Notes: generated by a model not told the origin, from the letters alone. Counted from the first letter of the stretch, positions 1-7,193 are shown. The stretch: DNA of 12,609 nt from an uncultured Oscillospiraceae bacterium (GCA_934569195.1 CAKTKB010000034.1:1-12609), one strand, 5' to 3'. A program made the numbers and translations.

Positions 1-2212
1 TATCGTCCATCACAAGCGCAACGGCCTCCTGGATGGTCTCCAGCGGGGCTTCGACGTTCGTCCCGTGCTTTTGGTCGCCCAAAACGGCCATAAATTCACG
101 GTTCGGCGGGATAACGGCTCCTTGTGCCAGTCGCGGGATTGCAACACGGTCAAAAGAAACTTCCGACAAGTTAAAACCGAATTTTTTGCCGCCGATACCG
201 GGCACCCAGTCCGGCACATCGAATGAAATTTTATTAAGCCCGCTGACGATCCAATTGATCATCATCTCAAACAGAGAGATAATGCCGTTGATTGCAGCCT
301 CAAAGCCGGAAATCAGACCATTGCCGCACTTGATTGCCAGGTCTTTCCACCATTTAAGTGTAAAAATTGGGGCAATATAGGCATTCCAGAAACTTTTTAT
401 CGAATTCCAAACTCCCTTTATTTTGTACAGGATGGAATTCCAGTTTAGCGCCGTCACCGTCGCAAGTCCTGCTACACCGGCAATGATAAGGCCAATGCCA
501 AGAGGCAGGATACCGGCACACGTCAACATAACGCCCAACACAAGCAGCGCACCACTTGCAATGGCTATAATTTCCCCAACTGGCCCCTGGATGGAGGCGA
601 CGATAGAATTCCAGTTTAGCGCCGTCACCGTCGCAAGCCCAGCTACGCCCGCCACCATAAGCCCGATGCCCAGCGGCAGATTCGCGCCGCTGAATGTCAT
701 GAGCGCGCCGATCACGAGCAGAGCCCCGGACAGCTGCGCGTATATCTCGGCATTTGCGCCAGTCAGCTCGCCCTTGACTTTGTCCCAATTAAGCGCCGCC
801 GTCGTGCCGAGTGCTGCCGCGCCTGCTACCATAAGGGCAATACCAAGCGGAAGGGCCGCACCGCTGAACGCCAATATTGCGCCCAGCACAAGCACAGCCG
901 CGCTGATCATTGCCGCGAGTCCACCCATCGGACCCTGTAAAACCCGCTTAATTGTGTCCCAGTTAAGCACGATTTCGGAGCCAAGCGCCGCCGCACCCAT
1001 AATCATCAGGCCGATGCCCAACGGGAGATTAGCCCCTGTAAAGGCAAGAATTGCACCGATCACAAGGCCGGCGCTGGCCAGTATCCCGAGCACGATATTG
1101 ATTGCCTCCGTTACACCATTGCCCATCGCGCCCCAGTCCTCTTTTACCTCGGCCGCCAGCGTCAACGCGCCGATCGCAATCAAGCCAAGGCCGAGCGGGA
1201 TATTGGCGCCGGTAAACGTCAGCACGACGCCGAGTGCCAAGAGCGCACCGGCTGCATACACGGCAATCTCGTCTAGCTTGCTTGTGACTGTGTTGGTGTC
1301 AAAGCCAAAGTCGGCACCGATGCCACCGCTATTGCCGCCGCCACCGCCGCTATCGGAATCGTCGCTCATCGCATTGATCTCGTCAAACCCAGCCAGATAC
1401 TTTGCCGCCTTTTTTGCCGACGCTCCCACTCCGTCAATCGCGCTCATTTTTTCACGGAGAGCCTTCGCTGATTTTTTGCTGCCACTCAAAAATGATGAGC
1501 CAAACAGGGCATCAAACAGCCTCATAATAAGCGTGATGACACGCGTCAAGACGTTTATCATCAACGTCAGCGCCGGAATCACAACGTCCAAAATCGGCTG
1601 AGCCAGCGTCAGGAGTGCCCCTTTGAGCCGTGCAATTGCGGCCCGCGCCTCATCGTTTGCTGTGATTGCCTTCCCAAACCACGAGATCATGGAGCGCAAG
1701 CCACGCGATATTAGACTAAACACAAACGCCCTTGCCGCCAGTTTTTTGACCCGGGCCAAAAACTGATCCATCTTTTTATTGGCCGTCTGGATCGCCGTGC
1801 CCATTTTGGCGCCACCCTTGGCCGATCGGGATAACTGCGTATGCAGCTCGCCAGCCTCTTCGCGCATCCGCCCCACGCGGAGTGTGCCGTCTGAGATGCT
1901 GGCATTGATCCGGTCAATCGAATTCTCTGTGCGGTTGTATTCGCGCTGCAAGCCTGCCACAAGCGTTTTTTGATCTGCGATTGCCTCACTGGAGTAATTC
2001 GGCTTATTCGCCTGCATTTCGGCGAGTTTGGCTTTCGCGGCATCAAGATTGGCCGCGATTTTTGCCGACTGCTCTACAAGCGGGATTTTTTGATTTTTCC
2101 AGTTCTCAATTTTTTGCTCAAGATTTTCAATGCTTGCAGTAGTTTTGGCCAACTTTTTTTCAAGCTGCGCGTTGTCTAAATCCGTTGCGAATGTAATAGT
2201 TCCGTCTGCCAT
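1..2212 (-). CDS. Tape measure protein (3' end missing at the window edge)
   Basis: This gene encodes the protein that sets tail length and lies inside the tail tube. The ATG at 2212-2210 follows a strong AGGAGGGAGG ribosome site, and the frame stays open for 737 codons to the left edge, where it is cut. Residues about 10-75 are charged and look coiled-coil. Residues about 280-298 form a Gly/Ser/Asp-rich linker. Residues about 318-600 hold five hydrophobic Ala/Gly-rich repeats with a 58-residue period (core PLGIGLM, ending in ALNWNS). After them comes a Trp-rich stretch (NSIKSFWNAYIAPIF, then LKWWKDL) and, near residue 705, a VLGDQKHGTNVEAP segment typical of the C-terminal part of Firmicutes tape measure proteins. 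Its place directly after the chaperone and Gp15 genes is the expected one. The hydrophobic repeats may serve membrane passage during DNA injection (inference). Confidence 0.93.
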   Translation of the reverse strand, partial: MADGTITFATDLDNAQLEKKLAKTTASIENLEQKIENWKNQKIPLVEQSAKIAANLDAAKAKLAEMQANKPNYSSEAIADQKTLVAGLQREYNRTENSIDRINASISDGTLRVGRMREEAGELHTQLSRSAKGGAKMGTAIQTANKKMDQFLARVKKLAARAFVFSLISRGLRSMISWFGKAITANDEARAAIARLKGALLTLAQPILDVVIPALTLMINVLTRVITLIMRLFDALFGSSFLSGSKKSAKALREKMSAIDGVGASAKKAAKYLAGFDEINAMSDDSDSGGGGGNSGGIGADFGFDTNTVTSKLDEIAVYAAGALLALGVVLTFTGANIPLGLGLIAIGALTLAAEVKEDWGAMGNGVTEAINIVLGILASAGLVIGAILAFTGANLPLGIGLMIMGAAALGSEIVLNWDTIKRVLQGPMGGLAAMISAAVLVLGAILAFSGAALPLGIALMVAGAAALGTTAALNWDKVKGELTGANAEIYAQLSGALLVIGALMTFSGANLPLGIGLMVAGVAGLATVTALNWNSIVASIQGPVGEIIAIASGALLVLGVMLTCAGILPLGIGLIIAGVAGLATVTALNWNSILYKIKGVWNSIKSFWNAYIAPIFTLKWWKDLAIKCGNGLISGFEAAINGIISLFEMMINWIVSGLNKISFDVPDWVPGIGGKKFGFNLSEVSFDRVAIPRLAQGAVIPPNREFMAVLGDQKHGTNVEAPLETIQEAVALVMDD
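413..1261 (-). repeat. Five tandem 58-residue repeats inside the tape measure gene
   Basis: The alanine codon of the F-S/T-G-A motif falls at 1205-1207, 1031-1033, 857-859 and 683-685, which are exact 174-base steps. In the fifth copy the aligned preceding Thr codon (521-523) also lies 174 bases from that of the fourth (695-697), after which one codon is missing and the copy reads CAGILPLG instead of SGANLPLG. Each unit has a hydrophobic helix, the PLGIGLM core, a second hydrophobic helix and an ALNW-type end. Copies three to five resemble each other most. Confidence 0.9.
435..637. repeat. Exact 32-base direct repeat pair (435-466 and 606-637)
   Basis: The two copies begin gaattccagtttagcgcc and end caccgtcgcaag, with no difference over 32 bases. 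They are 171 bases apart, which is 57 codons and keeps the reading frame. Both encode LATVTALNWNS on the minus strand. Similarity continues with a few changes on the 466 and 637 sides. It points to a recent duplication or gene conversion between repeat units four and five of the tape measure gene. Confidence 0.95.
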
Positions 2213-2251
2213 TGCTTGCCTCCCTCCTGTGATTGATAAGATGCCGGGTAA

Positions 2252-2818
2252 TCAAGTGAGCCATTCACGCAATGCCTCGTTATCTTTCTCCGTGTACTGC
2301 TCGCGGATATCCACCAAATCCCGGTTTTTTTGATACCATTCCCGATCTTTCTTATCCAGCGGTTTCCCCTGCTGCAGCAAATTCCGGATATGCACAATCT
2401 GCGCGAATAGGCAGTCTCCGCCGATTTCGTAATACGCTGAAATAAAGGTCCACCAGTGCAGATACTCCGCAGCACGGACCTCTTTACCGAGCACCCGGTT
2501 GATTGGCGCGACAATGCAGTGAAAATCTTTCTCCCAGTTGACCAGCTTTAAGTTTTTCCGCGCCGGCCGTTCGCTTTCGCCACAGTTGATAAAACGGAAG
2601 CATTCCGCTATGGCTGCGTTATAATCAGACGGAGGGATTTCATAAAATTCCGGGTAGAATATCACAAGGACACAGACCGCGCGTTCGTTGTCGTTGAGTT
2701 GTGGGTCATTCAGCGCCGCGCAAATATCCAAAATAGCCCGGTAATCAGATCGAATACCATATTCTTTCCCGGACACGTTGACAGTTGTCGGGAGATACTG
2801 ATTCCACGGGTTGCTCAT
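2252..2818 (-). CDS. Gp15-family tail protein
   Basis: The 188-residue product begins MSNPWNQYLPTTVNV and has a Trp/Tyr-rich middle (AAEYLHWWTFISAYYEIG, near residues 117-134) typical of the bacteriophage Gp15 family (Pfam PF06854), found before the tape measure gene in A118-like phages. The family is thought to act in tail assembly, probably as the second chaperone, but its exact role is not known. The ATG overlaps the stop of the preceding chaperone gene as ATGA. No clear Shine-Dalgarno sequence lies before it: the upstream bases read AAATACGAAAATAA. Translation therefore probably depends on coupling to the gene before. The C-terminus is highly charged (residues about 150-185). A 39-base gap containing the tape measure ribosome site follows. 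Confidence 0.85.
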   Translation of the reverse strand: MSNPWNQYLPTTVNVSGKEYGIRSDYRAILDICAALNDPQLNDNERAVCVLVIFYPEFYEIPPSDYNAAIAECFRFINCGESERPARKNLKLVNWEKDFHCIVAPINRVLGKEVRAAEYLHWWTFISAYYEIGGDCLFAQIVHIRNLLQQGKPLDKKDREWYQKNRDLVDIREQYTEKDNEALREWLT

Positions 2819-3288
2819 TTATTTTCGTATTTCTTGTACTTTTCGGTGTATTTGGCAATTCTTGGGTCGGTCTTCTGCTGCTCGGTCGCAAACGTAGCGT
2901 CCGCCTCGTCAATAACGGCTAGCATAAAGTTAGCCCACACAGGCAGGCCGTCCGCCATGGAGTAGACATTCCTTCTGCCAAAAATCTTTTCGCACACCGG
3001 CTCGCCGAAAAGGCTGTCGATTACGCCGCGCATTTCTGCGTCGCGCTTCCGGGCAATGTCAAAAATTTTGCGCTTGTCCGGCATCTGGGATGCTTCTGCC
3101 CGGTAGGCATCCTGCTGCCTATCAAGGTTGGTAAAAGCATCATATAGCGCGCCAATGAAGGCGATATCCGTCGGATTAAAAGATACTGCGTTCTCGATGC
3201 CGTTGACGGTGTAGCTTTTTACGCCGTCGGCAAAATTGATCTCAGGCGCGGTCTGATTCAGATGCTTGATGGTTCCGTTATTTTCCAT
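2815..3288 (-). CDS. Probable tail assembly chaperone
   Basis: A mainly helical protein of 157 residues between the major tail gene and the Gp15 gene, the usual place of the first tail assembly chaperone, which binds the tape measure protein and guides tube polymerisation. Function is inferred mainly from position: the sequence (NFADGVKSYTVNGIENAVSF near the start, then an acidic/basic helical region and a Lys-rich end) resembles uncharacterised phage proteins I cannot name with certainty. Two in-frame ATGs exist at 3294 and 3288. The GAAAGGTG ribosome site at 3296-3303 is too close to the first (about 3 bases) and well placed for the second (about 9 bases), so 3288 is chosen. The TGA stop overlaps the Gp15 start. 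Confidence 0.7.
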   Translation of the reverse strand: MENNGTIKHLNQTAPEINFADGVKSYTVNGIENAVSFNPTDIAFIGALYDAFTNLDRQQDAYRAEASQMPDKRKIFDIARKRDAEMRGVIDSLFGEPVCEKIFGRRNVYSMADGLPVWANFMLAVIDEADATFATEQQKTDPRIAKYTEKYKKYENK

Positions 3289-3309
3289 ATTCATTCACCT
3301 TTCAATTTA

Positions 3310-3332
3310 AGGGCGGGGACATCCCCCGCCCT
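3310..3332 (-). terminator. GC-rich hairpin after the major tail gene, possible attenuator
   Basis: A perfect 9-base-pair inverted repeat (AGGGCGGGG pairing with CCCCGCCCT) with a 5-base loop lies in the 54-base gap between the major tail gene and the chaperone gene. In the minus-strand transcript it is followed by UAAAUU, a weak U tract. It could act as a partial terminator that keeps major tail mRNA above chaperone and tape measure mRNA, or as a 3' stabiliser of the upstream message. The hairpin is seen; the function is inferred. Confidence 0.6.
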
Positions 3333-3342
3333 AGTTGGTTTC

Positions 3343-3870
3343 TTACGCCGCAGAATCTGCGGTAAATTCCAGTTTGCCGGTAGAACCCTTCTTCGCCGTT
3401 CCGGTCTGCCGGGTGCCGCCGAACGTGACGTCAATCGGCATCCCAACGTTGCCGCTGCCGCCGAGACCGGACGGCTTGACCGCGCTGGCGGGGTAACGCT
3501 CCGCAAAAACGCCAGTTGCCGCCTCTCCAGCGTAAGCGTGGACCACAAGCATATCATTGTTGGTCATAGCGGCAATGTCATGATCCTTAATTGCCTGGTT
3601 CCACAGTTTTGTTTGTGCTGCGTCGCCGGCATCCAGCTCGCAGGGGTCAAAGGTCTGGGTGATGGTCGGCGTCTTAAACGTGGTGTAAGTGTCACCGAGG
3701 ATGTCGGTCTTACTCTCATCGCCCCAGTCGTATTCCATGGAGCTATCCTCGACACGCTTGCCGATTACGCTCCACACAGGTTCGGTGCTGGTGCCGGTAT
3801 TAAGATACAGCAGCAGGAGCTTGCGCTCTACCACCGCACCAGCAGTCGTATTAAAAGTCATGTCAGCCAT
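3343..3870 (-). CDS. Major tail (tube) protein
   Basis: A 175-residue protein that probably polymerises into the tail tube. It starts MADMTFNTTAGAVVERKLLL and is rich in Thr, Gly and Asp with alternating polar/hydrophobic stretches, as expected for the beta-sandwich fold of siphophage tube proteins. The segment SSMEYDWGDESKTDILGDTY followed by FKTPTITQTFDPCEL (residues about 43-79) matches the pattern of A118-like major tail proteins, where changes to Asp/Glu-rich loops are common. The ATG at 3870 has a strong AAGGAGG site 7 bases upstream. It follows the third minor capsid gene with a short overlap of the reading frames (stop of that gene at 3858). A GC-rich hairpin follows its stop, consistent with a highly expressed transcript. 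Confidence 0.85.
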   Translation of the reverse strand: MADMTFNTTAGAVVERKLLLLYLNTGTSTEPVWSVIGKRVEDSSMEYDWGDESKTDILGDTYTTFKTPTITQTFDPCELDAGDAAQTKLWNQAIKDHDIAAMTNNDMLVVHAYAGEAATGVFAERYPASAVKPSGLGGSGNVGMPIDVTFGGTRQTGTAKKGSTGKLEFTADSAA

Positions 3871-4316
3871 GGGTTATCCTCCTTATATCTTTTGATAAAT
3901 TGCACGGACAGCTGCACGGTATAAAGCGCGGTACCCTCTGCATCCGTGCCGTAGAGGGTACCGTTTTGCGCCTGTATCTTTTCTCGACGAGGATCGTCCC
4001 CAAATGTAGGCACCGCCCCGGAAACGGACTGCTCCTGCACCCAGCGCTGGAAGTCAAGCAGCCACTCAGCATTTTTTGTCGCTCCAACATCATCCCCATC
4101 CGCTTTCGCAAATGTGAAATACAGAGTGAAATTGTACTGATTTGTGACCGTAACATTCCCAATAATATCGCTGCTGCGGGAGACTTCAACCAGCCCGCCC
4201 GGCATCAGTCCGCCGCTGGACGGAGCTGCCGCCGCATAGTCAACGGAAAAATCGTCAAGCTGTGCGAACTGAGGGAATGTGTCCAGCCATGCACGGATTG
4301 TTTCTAATGCTGTCAT
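3858..4316 (-). CDS. Minor capsid / tail terminator-type protein (Minor_capsid_3-like)
   Basis: The 152-residue product begins MTALETIRAWLDTFPQF and contains the pattern GLVEVSRSSDIIGN, then TNQYNFTLYFTFAKADGD, a short acidic loop and a Trp-rich helix WLLDFQRWVQEQ, seen in the third of the three minor capsid proteins of A118-like phages (Pfam PF12691). By position it is the likely tail terminator or joining protein at the top of the tail. The ATG at 4316 overlaps the stop of the previous gene as ATGA and has GGAGGT about 7 bases upstream. A longer in-frame start (GTG at 4331) would use bases of that ribosome site and is rejected. Confidence 0.82.
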   Translation of the reverse strand: MTALETIRAWLDTFPQFAQLDDFSVDYAAAAPSSGGLMPGGLVEVSRSSDIIGNVTVTNQYNFTLYFTFAKADGDDVGATKNAEWLLDFQRWVQEQSVSGAVPTFGDDPRREKIQAQNGTLYGTDAEGTALYTVQLSVQFIKRYKEDNPWLT

Positions 4317-4768
4317 TTTTGTGACCTCCACGCAATATATCGCCGCATTTCTGCAAGCATCGCCATCTTTTCCGCCGCGATAAGCCGTCGGTCCCAGAAC
4401 GGCCCGGCGGCTGCGTTTTTGGTTGTGTCATATTGCAGGTCACGGTCTGTGACGGCCAGCGTGGCGCCCTTCGGCCAGCGGTACCCGATACCGGGAATGT
4501 AACGCGGTCCGTTGCCAGTCGCCGCGTTGACCATCGCCTTACCGTAGTATTGATACCGGGCATATGGCGCGGATACGGTAATCGTTGTCGGGCCTGTAAT
4601 CTGCTTAAGCTTGGTAGCCAGCACCCCGGAGCGATATGGCATATAACGGGTAAGTCTCTTATTGACCATGTTTGTCCAATACGCCTGTACGTCACCGGAC
4701 GGCGTCACGCCGCAACGTGCCAGCAGTTGCTGTGCAGATGGGATTTTAACTTTGACAGTGACGCTCAT
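4313..4768 (-). CDS. Minor capsid protein (Minor_capsid_2-like, head-tail joining)
   Basis: A basic 151-residue protein that starts MSVTVKVKIPSAQQLLARCG. Features seen are a short helical N-terminal half ending in KRLTRYMPYRSGVL, the loop PYARYQYYGKAMV, and a C-terminal helix with FWDRRLIAAEKMAML. This is the pattern of the second minor capsid protein of A118-like phages (Pfam PF11114), which resembles HK97 gp10-type neck proteins: MPYRSG and ARYQYYG are the recognisable parts. It probably forms part of the neck between connector and tail. The ATG at 4768 overlaps the upstream stop as ATGA and is preceded by GGAGG at 7 bases. A longer open frame to 4870 has no ribosome site and overlaps the previous gene by over 100 bases, so it is not used. 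Confidence 0.82.
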   Translation of the reverse strand: MSVTVKVKIPSAQQLLARCGVTPSGDVQAYWTNMVNKRLTRYMPYRSGVLATKLKQITGPTTITVSAPYARYQYYGKAMVNAATGNGPRYIPGIGYRWPKGATLAVTDRDLQYDTTKNAAAGPFWDRRLIAAEKMAMLAEMRRYIAWRSQK

Positions 4769-5133
4769 CCGCCTGCCTCCGTATGCACCATGCGCCCTGC
4801 CCAGTATTTGCAATCCACATACTGGATAACACAAAGCCCGGGCACCTTGGTCGGGATCATGTTTGCCCATGCTTCCCGATCATCCACAGCCGGCCCGACG
4901 CCCAGCAGAACTTTGTCGCCTGGAAAAACTGCTTGTGCATCACCGGGGACAACCAGCAAGAACGAGCTGGCTTCGTGGGTGCCCACGCGGTCCACTGTCT
5001 GCGTCTTTTTGAAATCGAAGAACGCACGTTTGTGGACGGCCCGGGTGTAATTCTCGCCGTCTCGATGGTACACCGTCACCGTCTGATTGCACAGGCGGTA
5101 GTCAACAGGGCATCCGGGTTTGATACGCAGCAT
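4765..5133 (-). CDS. Minor capsid protein (Minor_capsid_1-like, head-tail adaptor)
   Basis: A 122-residue protein starting MLRIKPGCPVDYRLCNQTV, with beta-rich segments (VTVYHRDGENYTRAVHKRAFF; SFLLVVPG; DKVLLGVGPAV) and an end in KVPGLCVIQYVDCKYWAGRMVH. The family is the first minor capsid protein of A118-like phages (Pfam PF10665), thought to be a head-tail adaptor or stopper. Start choice: the ATG at 5133 shares one base with the TGA of the previous gene (TGATG) and has an AGGGGGT site 7 bases upstream. An in-frame GTG at 5142 would sit too near that site. The following gene overlaps by ATGA, so the three neck genes and the tail gene are translationally coupled. Confidence 0.82.
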   Translation of the reverse strand: MLRIKPGCPVDYRLCNQTVTVYHRDGENYTRAVHKRAFFDFKKTQTVDRVGTHEASSFLLVVPGDAQAVFPGDKVLLGVGPAVDDREAWANMIPTKVPGLCVIQYVDCKYWAGRMVHTEAGG

Positions 5134-5489
5134 CAGCAGCACCCCCTATAGATGTCCAGATAAAGGGACGCGCAACGGTAAAGCTCCTTCGCCTGGGCCT
5201 TGGTGGACGTGTCCACGCCACCGGAAGCGCCGTAGCTGACGGATACGCTTCCAATGCTGGCGGAGTTCACCGGCCCGCCCTGGCCGTTCTGGACTGCCTC
5301 AAAGTAGCACAGGGCGTCCGCCATGGCGCACAGGGCCATAGATTCCGCCGAAGTGTCCGGGGTCGTGACCTTGTAAATCCGCTTATACCGGGAGAGAACC
5401 TCCCCCGCCCGTTTTGCAAGGCGGGAGAAATCCTGCTCCTGGATGGAATCGCCCAGGTACGTGTTTCTGTAAAAATCATAGGTCACCAT
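5133..5489 (-). CDS. Head-tail connector protein (gp6-like)
   Basis: A 118-residue, mostly helical protein starting MVTYDFYRNTYLGDSI. The pattern of short helices (FSRLAKRAGEVLSRYKRIY, residues about 22-40; SMALCAMADALCYFEAVQ, residues about 50-67), a Gly/Ser-rich loop SIGSVSVSYGAS and a last helix with YRCASLYLDIYRG is that of small gp6/gp15-type connector proteins that dock under the portal. The motif around SVSVSYG in a loop before the last helix is common in this family. The ATG at 5489 follows AAGGGGG with 5 bases spacing. GC content is high here (63% by count over 5281-5340), higher than in parts of the tail-side genes. Confidence 0.8.
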   Translation of the reverse strand: MVTYDFYRNTYLGDSIQEQDFSRLAKRAGEVLSRYKRIYKVTTPDTSAESMALCAMADALCYFEAVQNGQGGPVNSASIGSVSVSYGASGGVDTSTKAQAKELYRCASLYLDIYRGCC

Positions 5490-5499
5490 ACCGGCCCCC

Positions 5500-5697
5500 T
5501 TACTCGGAGGCCGACACGGTAACGGGGACCGTGGACTTATCCTTTAGGGTCAAGGTTCCGCCGGTGATCTTGCCCGTTGCGTCGGAGGTGAGGACCACGC
5601 TTTGGACCATGGTCCCCGCCTCCTTCAGCGTCCGGTTGAAGTTCTCCGCCGCCACAGGGTCCGTCATGTCCAGCAGTCTGCTGTCAATCTTGGGCAT
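5500..5697 (-). CDS. Small phage protein between capsid and connector genes, unknown
   Basis: A 65-residue protein: an N-terminal helical part MPKIDSRLLDMTDPVAAENF and a C-terminal beta-like part with TSDATGKITGGTLTLKDKS. The second part resembles short head fibre or decoration proteins of Firmicutes phages, in which a TGKITGGT-type strand-turn repeat occurs, but the resemblance is weak and I do not name a family. The ATG at 5697 has a GGGGGTGATC stretch about 5 bases upstream, and the gene starts 16 bases after the capsid gene stop. Its position directly after the major capsid gene fits a head decoration or accessory role. Confidence 0.65.
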   Translation of the reverse strand: MPKIDSRLLDMTDPVAAENFNRTLKEAGTMVQSVVLTSDATGKITGGTLTLKDKSTVPVTVSASE

Positions 5698-5713
5698 AGC
5701 GGATCACCCCCGA

Positions 5714-6598
5714 TCAGGCCTTGGCCTTGAAGTGCAGATAGATGCCGGAGACCTTGTTCTCGTACACGTCCGCAATGCCCACATTCCGGTAGCCGAACTT
5801 GTAAGCGTCGGCGTTCTGGTTCTGGTCGGGCGTGATGATCTTGGGGGCCACGTGCTTCTCGAACTGGATCACGGCGGGCTTGTGGATCACCATAAAGTTG
5901 ATGTCGCAGCCGTCCGTAGCGTTCTTGACGTAGCCGCCGGCAGTCTGGCTGGCAGTGGTGCCGTCGTACTGGGTAATGGAGGTATAGAACCGGGTCTGGG
6001 GAACCTGGGTGATGTCGGCAAACCGGGACAGAACCTCCCGGCTCTTGGTGGTGTCCAGATCCTGCACCATACCGTACAGGGTGGGAGTGATGAACAGGTG
6101 CCGGTCGTCGGTGGGGACCTCGTCCTCGTCCATCTTGTTGGTGGCCTTCCGCAGAGCGGCGATCACAGCGGCGCCGTCCGCCAGAGTAGCACCGGCGGAG
6201 ATCTTGGAAATACCGGTGGCGGAGGCGTACTTGGCGAACCGGAAAGCATCCAGCTCGGGGACCACCTTCGTCCGGATAAACTCCCCGGCCAGGCGGCCAA
6301 AGGCAATTCCGGCGGTCTCCAGGTTGTCCATGGTGTCCACCTGGAACATCCGGCCCCGATCGAAGTTACAGGTCACGGTTTCGTTGGTCAGGGTGATGTC
6401 GCCAGACACGTACCCGGCGTTCCGGGAATAGGAGGCCAGACCCTGCATGTCCAGCTTGGGGATGATAAGTTCATTGGCATTGGCGCCCTGCCGTGCCAGA
6501 TCCGCCGCGCCGTCCAGCTTGGCGGTGAGGGACGAGAGCTTGTAAACCTCGTCCAGAATGGGGATAAACTGCTTTGCGAGAGTGATTGCATTGGCCAT
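5714..6598 (-). CDS. Major capsid protein
   Basis: A 294-residue protein that builds the icosahedral head. It starts MANAITLAKQFIPILDEVYK and shows segments typical of HK97-fold capsid proteins of A118-like phages: LIIPKLDMQGLASYSRNAGY (near residues 45-64), NFDRGRMFQVDTMDN (near 78-92), AGEFIRTKVVPELDAFRFAKY (near 104-124), FITPTLYGMVQDL (mid-protein) and a C-terminal NADAYKFGYRNVGIADVYEN segment. There is no N-terminal delta domain or protease gene: a separate scaffold gene lies just upstream, as in phages with GP20-type scaffolds. GC content is high throughout. The start at 6598 follows AAAGGA about 11 bases upstream. Confidence 0.93.
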   Translation of the reverse strand: MANAITLAKQFIPILDEVYKLSSLTAKLDGAADLARQGANANELIIPKLDMQGLASYSRNAGYVSGDITLTNETVTCNFDRGRMFQVDTMDNLETAGIAFGRLAGEFIRTKVVPELDAFRFAKYASATGISKISAGATLADGAAVIAALRKATNKMDEDEVPTDDRHLFITPTLYGMVQDLDTTKSREVLSRFADITQVPQTRFYTSITQYDGTTASQTAGGYVKNATDGCDINFMVIHKPAVIQFEKHVAPKIITPDQNQNADAYKFGYRNVGIADVYENKVSGIYLHFKAKA

Positions 6599-6617
6599 AG
6601 TTTTTCATTCCTTTCAT

Positions 6618-7172
6618 TTATTCCGTTTTCAGCCCGGCGGCCGCACGGATCGCGTTTTCTTCCGCCGAGTACTTAGTTCCCGTCTGCTGCGAACCGGGGC
6701 CGGGGGCATAGGTGGCCGGGGTATCGTCTGCAAACAGGTAGCCGTTTTCCTTCTTGATGTTCTCCAGGGCCGCCTTAATGTCGGCCTCCTGGTTTTTGCT
6801 GGCCCGGAGGGTGTCTACGTCCAGCAGTGCAGAAATGGCCTTGGCGTTGCGGCCCTTGGCGACGGTAATGGCATCCTTGATGCGTCCATCAAAGGCCATG
6901 TCGTCCAGCTTCTCCTGCCACTGCTTGTCCTTGTCGGAGAGCTGCCCCTGCAAGGCGCTGATCTTCCCCTGAAGCTCGCCGACGTCCACCCCCTGGAAGG
7001 CTTTCAGCCCGTCCTGGGCGGTTTTTAGCTGGTCCTTGATGGCGTCATAGTCCGCAAAGGGCTTCTTGGCGTTCTCGATGTCCCGGCCGTTTTCGGCCAG
7101 AATCGCGTCAATGACCTCCTTGGGGAGGGTCTGGTCTCCGACTTTGAAATTCTGCAAAAACTCGGTTTTCAT
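6618..7172 (-). CDS. Scaffolding protein (phage GP20 family)
   Basis: A 184-residue, very charged protein that guides procapsid assembly and is not kept in the final head. It starts MKTEFLQNFKVGDQTLPKEV, followed by an acidic/basic coiled-coil region (residues about 40-95, including GELQGKISALQGQLSDKDKQ), then AFDGRIKDAITVAKGRNAKA and a Pro/Gly-rich tail. The order helix, long coiled coil, IKDAI..A.GRNAKAI..LLD motif is typical of Pfam PF06810 (Phage_GP20). It lies directly before the major capsid gene, as usual. The ATG at 7172 has GAAAGGA as its ribosome site. It is the first gene after a strong intrinsic terminator and a 143-base leader, so it may be controlled separately from the genes before it. 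Confidence 0.92.
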   Translation of the reverse strand: MKTEFLQNFKVGDQTLPKEVIDAILAENGRDIENAKKPFADYDAIKDQLKTAQDGLKAFQGVDVGELQGKISALQGQLSDKDKQWQEKLDDMAFDGRIKDAITVAKGRNAKAISALLDVDTLRASKNQEADIKAALENIKKENGYLFADDTPATYAPGPGSQQTGTKYSAEENAIRAAAGLKTE

Positions 7173-7193
7173 ACGGTTCCTTTCTTCCGGCTA

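Noticed and set aside
423..1601. 392-codon open frame on the plus strand inside the tape measure gene
   Set aside because: It is antisense to a clearly better coding frame. Its repeated Ala/Pro/Ser text is the mirror of the Ala/Gly-rich tape measure repeats. No ribosome site and no recognisable domain.
2815..2835. Programmed -1 frameshift fusing the chaperone to Gp15
   Set aside because: The -1 frame has TAA directly before the Gp15 ATG, and no XXXYYYZ slippery site is visible near the end. Coupled re-initiation through ATGA is the simpler reading.
4769..4870. Longer version of the second minor capsid protein starting at 4870
   Set aside because: The extension lies fully within the previous gene, has no ribosome site, and the ATG at 4768 has both a good site and an ATGA overlap.
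5698..5713. GATC/GATC hairpin holding the ribosome site of the 65-residue gene
   Set aside because: Only four base pairs around a six-base loop; too weak to claim regulation.
5414..6676. 420-codon open frame on the plus strand across the connector, small and major capsid genes
   Set aside because: It is the shadow of GC-rich coding sequence on the opposite strand, with low-complexity Gly/Val text and no domain; it crosses several real gene boundaries.
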